Assembly: GCA_017848205.1 (NCBI GenBank) | Contig: JAGDDO010000249.1 | Span: 1-6,206 of the forward strand | Direction: 5' to 3' | DNA: 6,206 nt | Source of the DNA: Oscillospiraceae bacterium | GTDB lineage: Bacteria; Bacillota_A; Clostridia; Oscillospirales; Ruminococcaceae | In this document: positions 6,001 to 6,206 of the stretch, one piece after another | Layout of the letters: each line of letters opens with the position of its first letter | How positions within the stretch are numbered: the first letter of the stretch is position 1 | Position numbers and translations under genes: made by a program | The notes under the pieces: model-generated | The model's input: only the letters and a program-made list of their open reading frames with translations | Databases searched by the model: none | Told to the model about the DNA's origin: nothing

Positions 6001-6026
6001 GTAGAATTGAGCGAAGAACACTTGAA
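5996..6026. repeat. Inverted repeat TTCAAGT-N17-ACTTGAA overlapping the oxidoreductase -35 element
   Basis: Perfect 7-nt arms at 5996-6002 and 6020-6026, 17 nt apart, put the two half-sites 24 bp apart, roughly two helical turns and so on nearly the same DNA face. One arm contains the promoter's -35 hexamer, the other lies just upstream. This suits a dimeric or tetrameric regulator, but is not proof of one. Confidence 0.35.
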
Positions 6027-6129
6027 TTTCCTCTCTTAATAATGTAAAATTAGAATAGTACACAGAACATAATTTTACGTTCGGTTTAACCGGTTTATTG
6101 ATGTAAATACTATGAAAACACTGATTAAA

Positions 6130-6188
6130 CCAGCAATCCGGCGAAGCCGGATTGCTGGGGCGGGTAGATTTCGGGGCTTCACCCCGAA
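6130..6188. repeat. Tandem GC-rich hairpins, probable interspersed palindromic repeat (REP or MITE-like)
   Basis: Two strong palindromes lie side by side. The first (6130-6158) has a perfect 13-bp stem around a GAA loop. The second (6170-6188) has a 7-bp stem, TTCGGGG/CCCCGAA, around CTTCA. They stand out sharply from the AT-rich DNA to the left and contain no convincing gene. CTGATT occurs on both sides (6121-6126 and 6196-6201), which could be a short target duplication or part of the repeat. Neither hairpin has a proper U tract on either strand, so a terminator is unlikely. I recall similar GGGGC/GCCCC palindromes scattered in ruminococcal genomes, but did not verify this. The element may continue past the right edge. 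Confidence 0.6.
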
Positions 6189-6206
6189 CCCCACGCTGAT
6201 TTATGA

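Larger units (their letters stand above)
5879..6206. other. Gene-free stretch upstream of the oxidoreductase
   Basis: Apart from the promoter, the two palindromes and the GC-rich double hairpin listed separately, I see no gene here. An additional small palindrome, CGGTTTAACCG (6082-6092), which overlaps a direct repeat of CGGTTTA (6082-6088 and 6091-6097), lies in the AT-rich part and has no obvious target promoter. Confidence 0.6.

Noticed and set aside
6074..6087. PurR-box-like CCGAAC sequence on the minus strand
   Set aside because: Only about 10 of 13 positions match, there is no paired second box, and it lies over 70 nt upstream of a promoter for a non-purine gene.
6112..6206. Open frame on the plus strand running through the double hairpin to the window end (starts MKTLIKPAIRRSR)
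   Set aside because: There is no ribosome binding site, the frame is only about 31 codons in view, and its residues simply translate the GC-rich palindromes. It looks like a frame created by the repeat.

Overview
The window looks like chromosomal DNA of a gut or rumen Clostridia-type Firmicute. A Ruminococcus-like relative (Oscillospiraceae) is my best guess from the protein style, the AGGAGG-type ribosome binding sites, the moderate GC content and the gene order; I could not run a search. All convincing genes lie on the minus strand, so transcription runs from high to low coordinates.

Layout, in the direction of transcription. (1) The right edge (5879-6206) has no gene. It holds two strong GC-rich hairpins (6130-6188) inside AT-rich DNA, and a promoter with palindromes. 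(2) A Gfo/Idh/MocA-family NAD(P)-dependent oxidoreductase (4892-5878). (3) A 12-TM major facilitator of the oxalate/formate antiporter (OFA) type (3364-4716), with its own promoter and a clear intrinsic terminator (3301-3338). (4) A purine operon purE-purC-purF-purM, transcribed from a good sigma-A promoter (3210-3238) through a leader of about 170 nt. The leader carries a possible small ORF ending exactly at a hairpin just before the purE ribosome binding site. purM runs off the left edge; the order matches the clostridial purECFMNHD arrangement, so purN, purH and purD may follow outside the window.

The four purine genes cover step 1 (PurF, PRPP to phosphoribosylamine), step 5 (PurM, AIR formation) and the next two steps (PurE carboxylation of AIR, PurC SAICAR formation) of de novo IMP synthesis. 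No purK is present.

The most interesting item is PurF. It keeps the phosphoribosyltransferase half and the four presumed Fe-S cysteines, but the N-terminal Ntn-glutaminase half has lost its catalytic cysteine (Met-Gly-Gly instead of Met-Cys-Gly) and, by eye, the other glutamine-site residues as well. The purC stop codon is in frame 3 nt upstream, so a wrong start does not explain this. The protein may use free ammonia or a separate glutaminase. A second notable point is a 16-nt AT-rich motif, 15/16 identical, found upstream of purE and inside the transporter promoter; it partly resembles the Bacillus PurR box.
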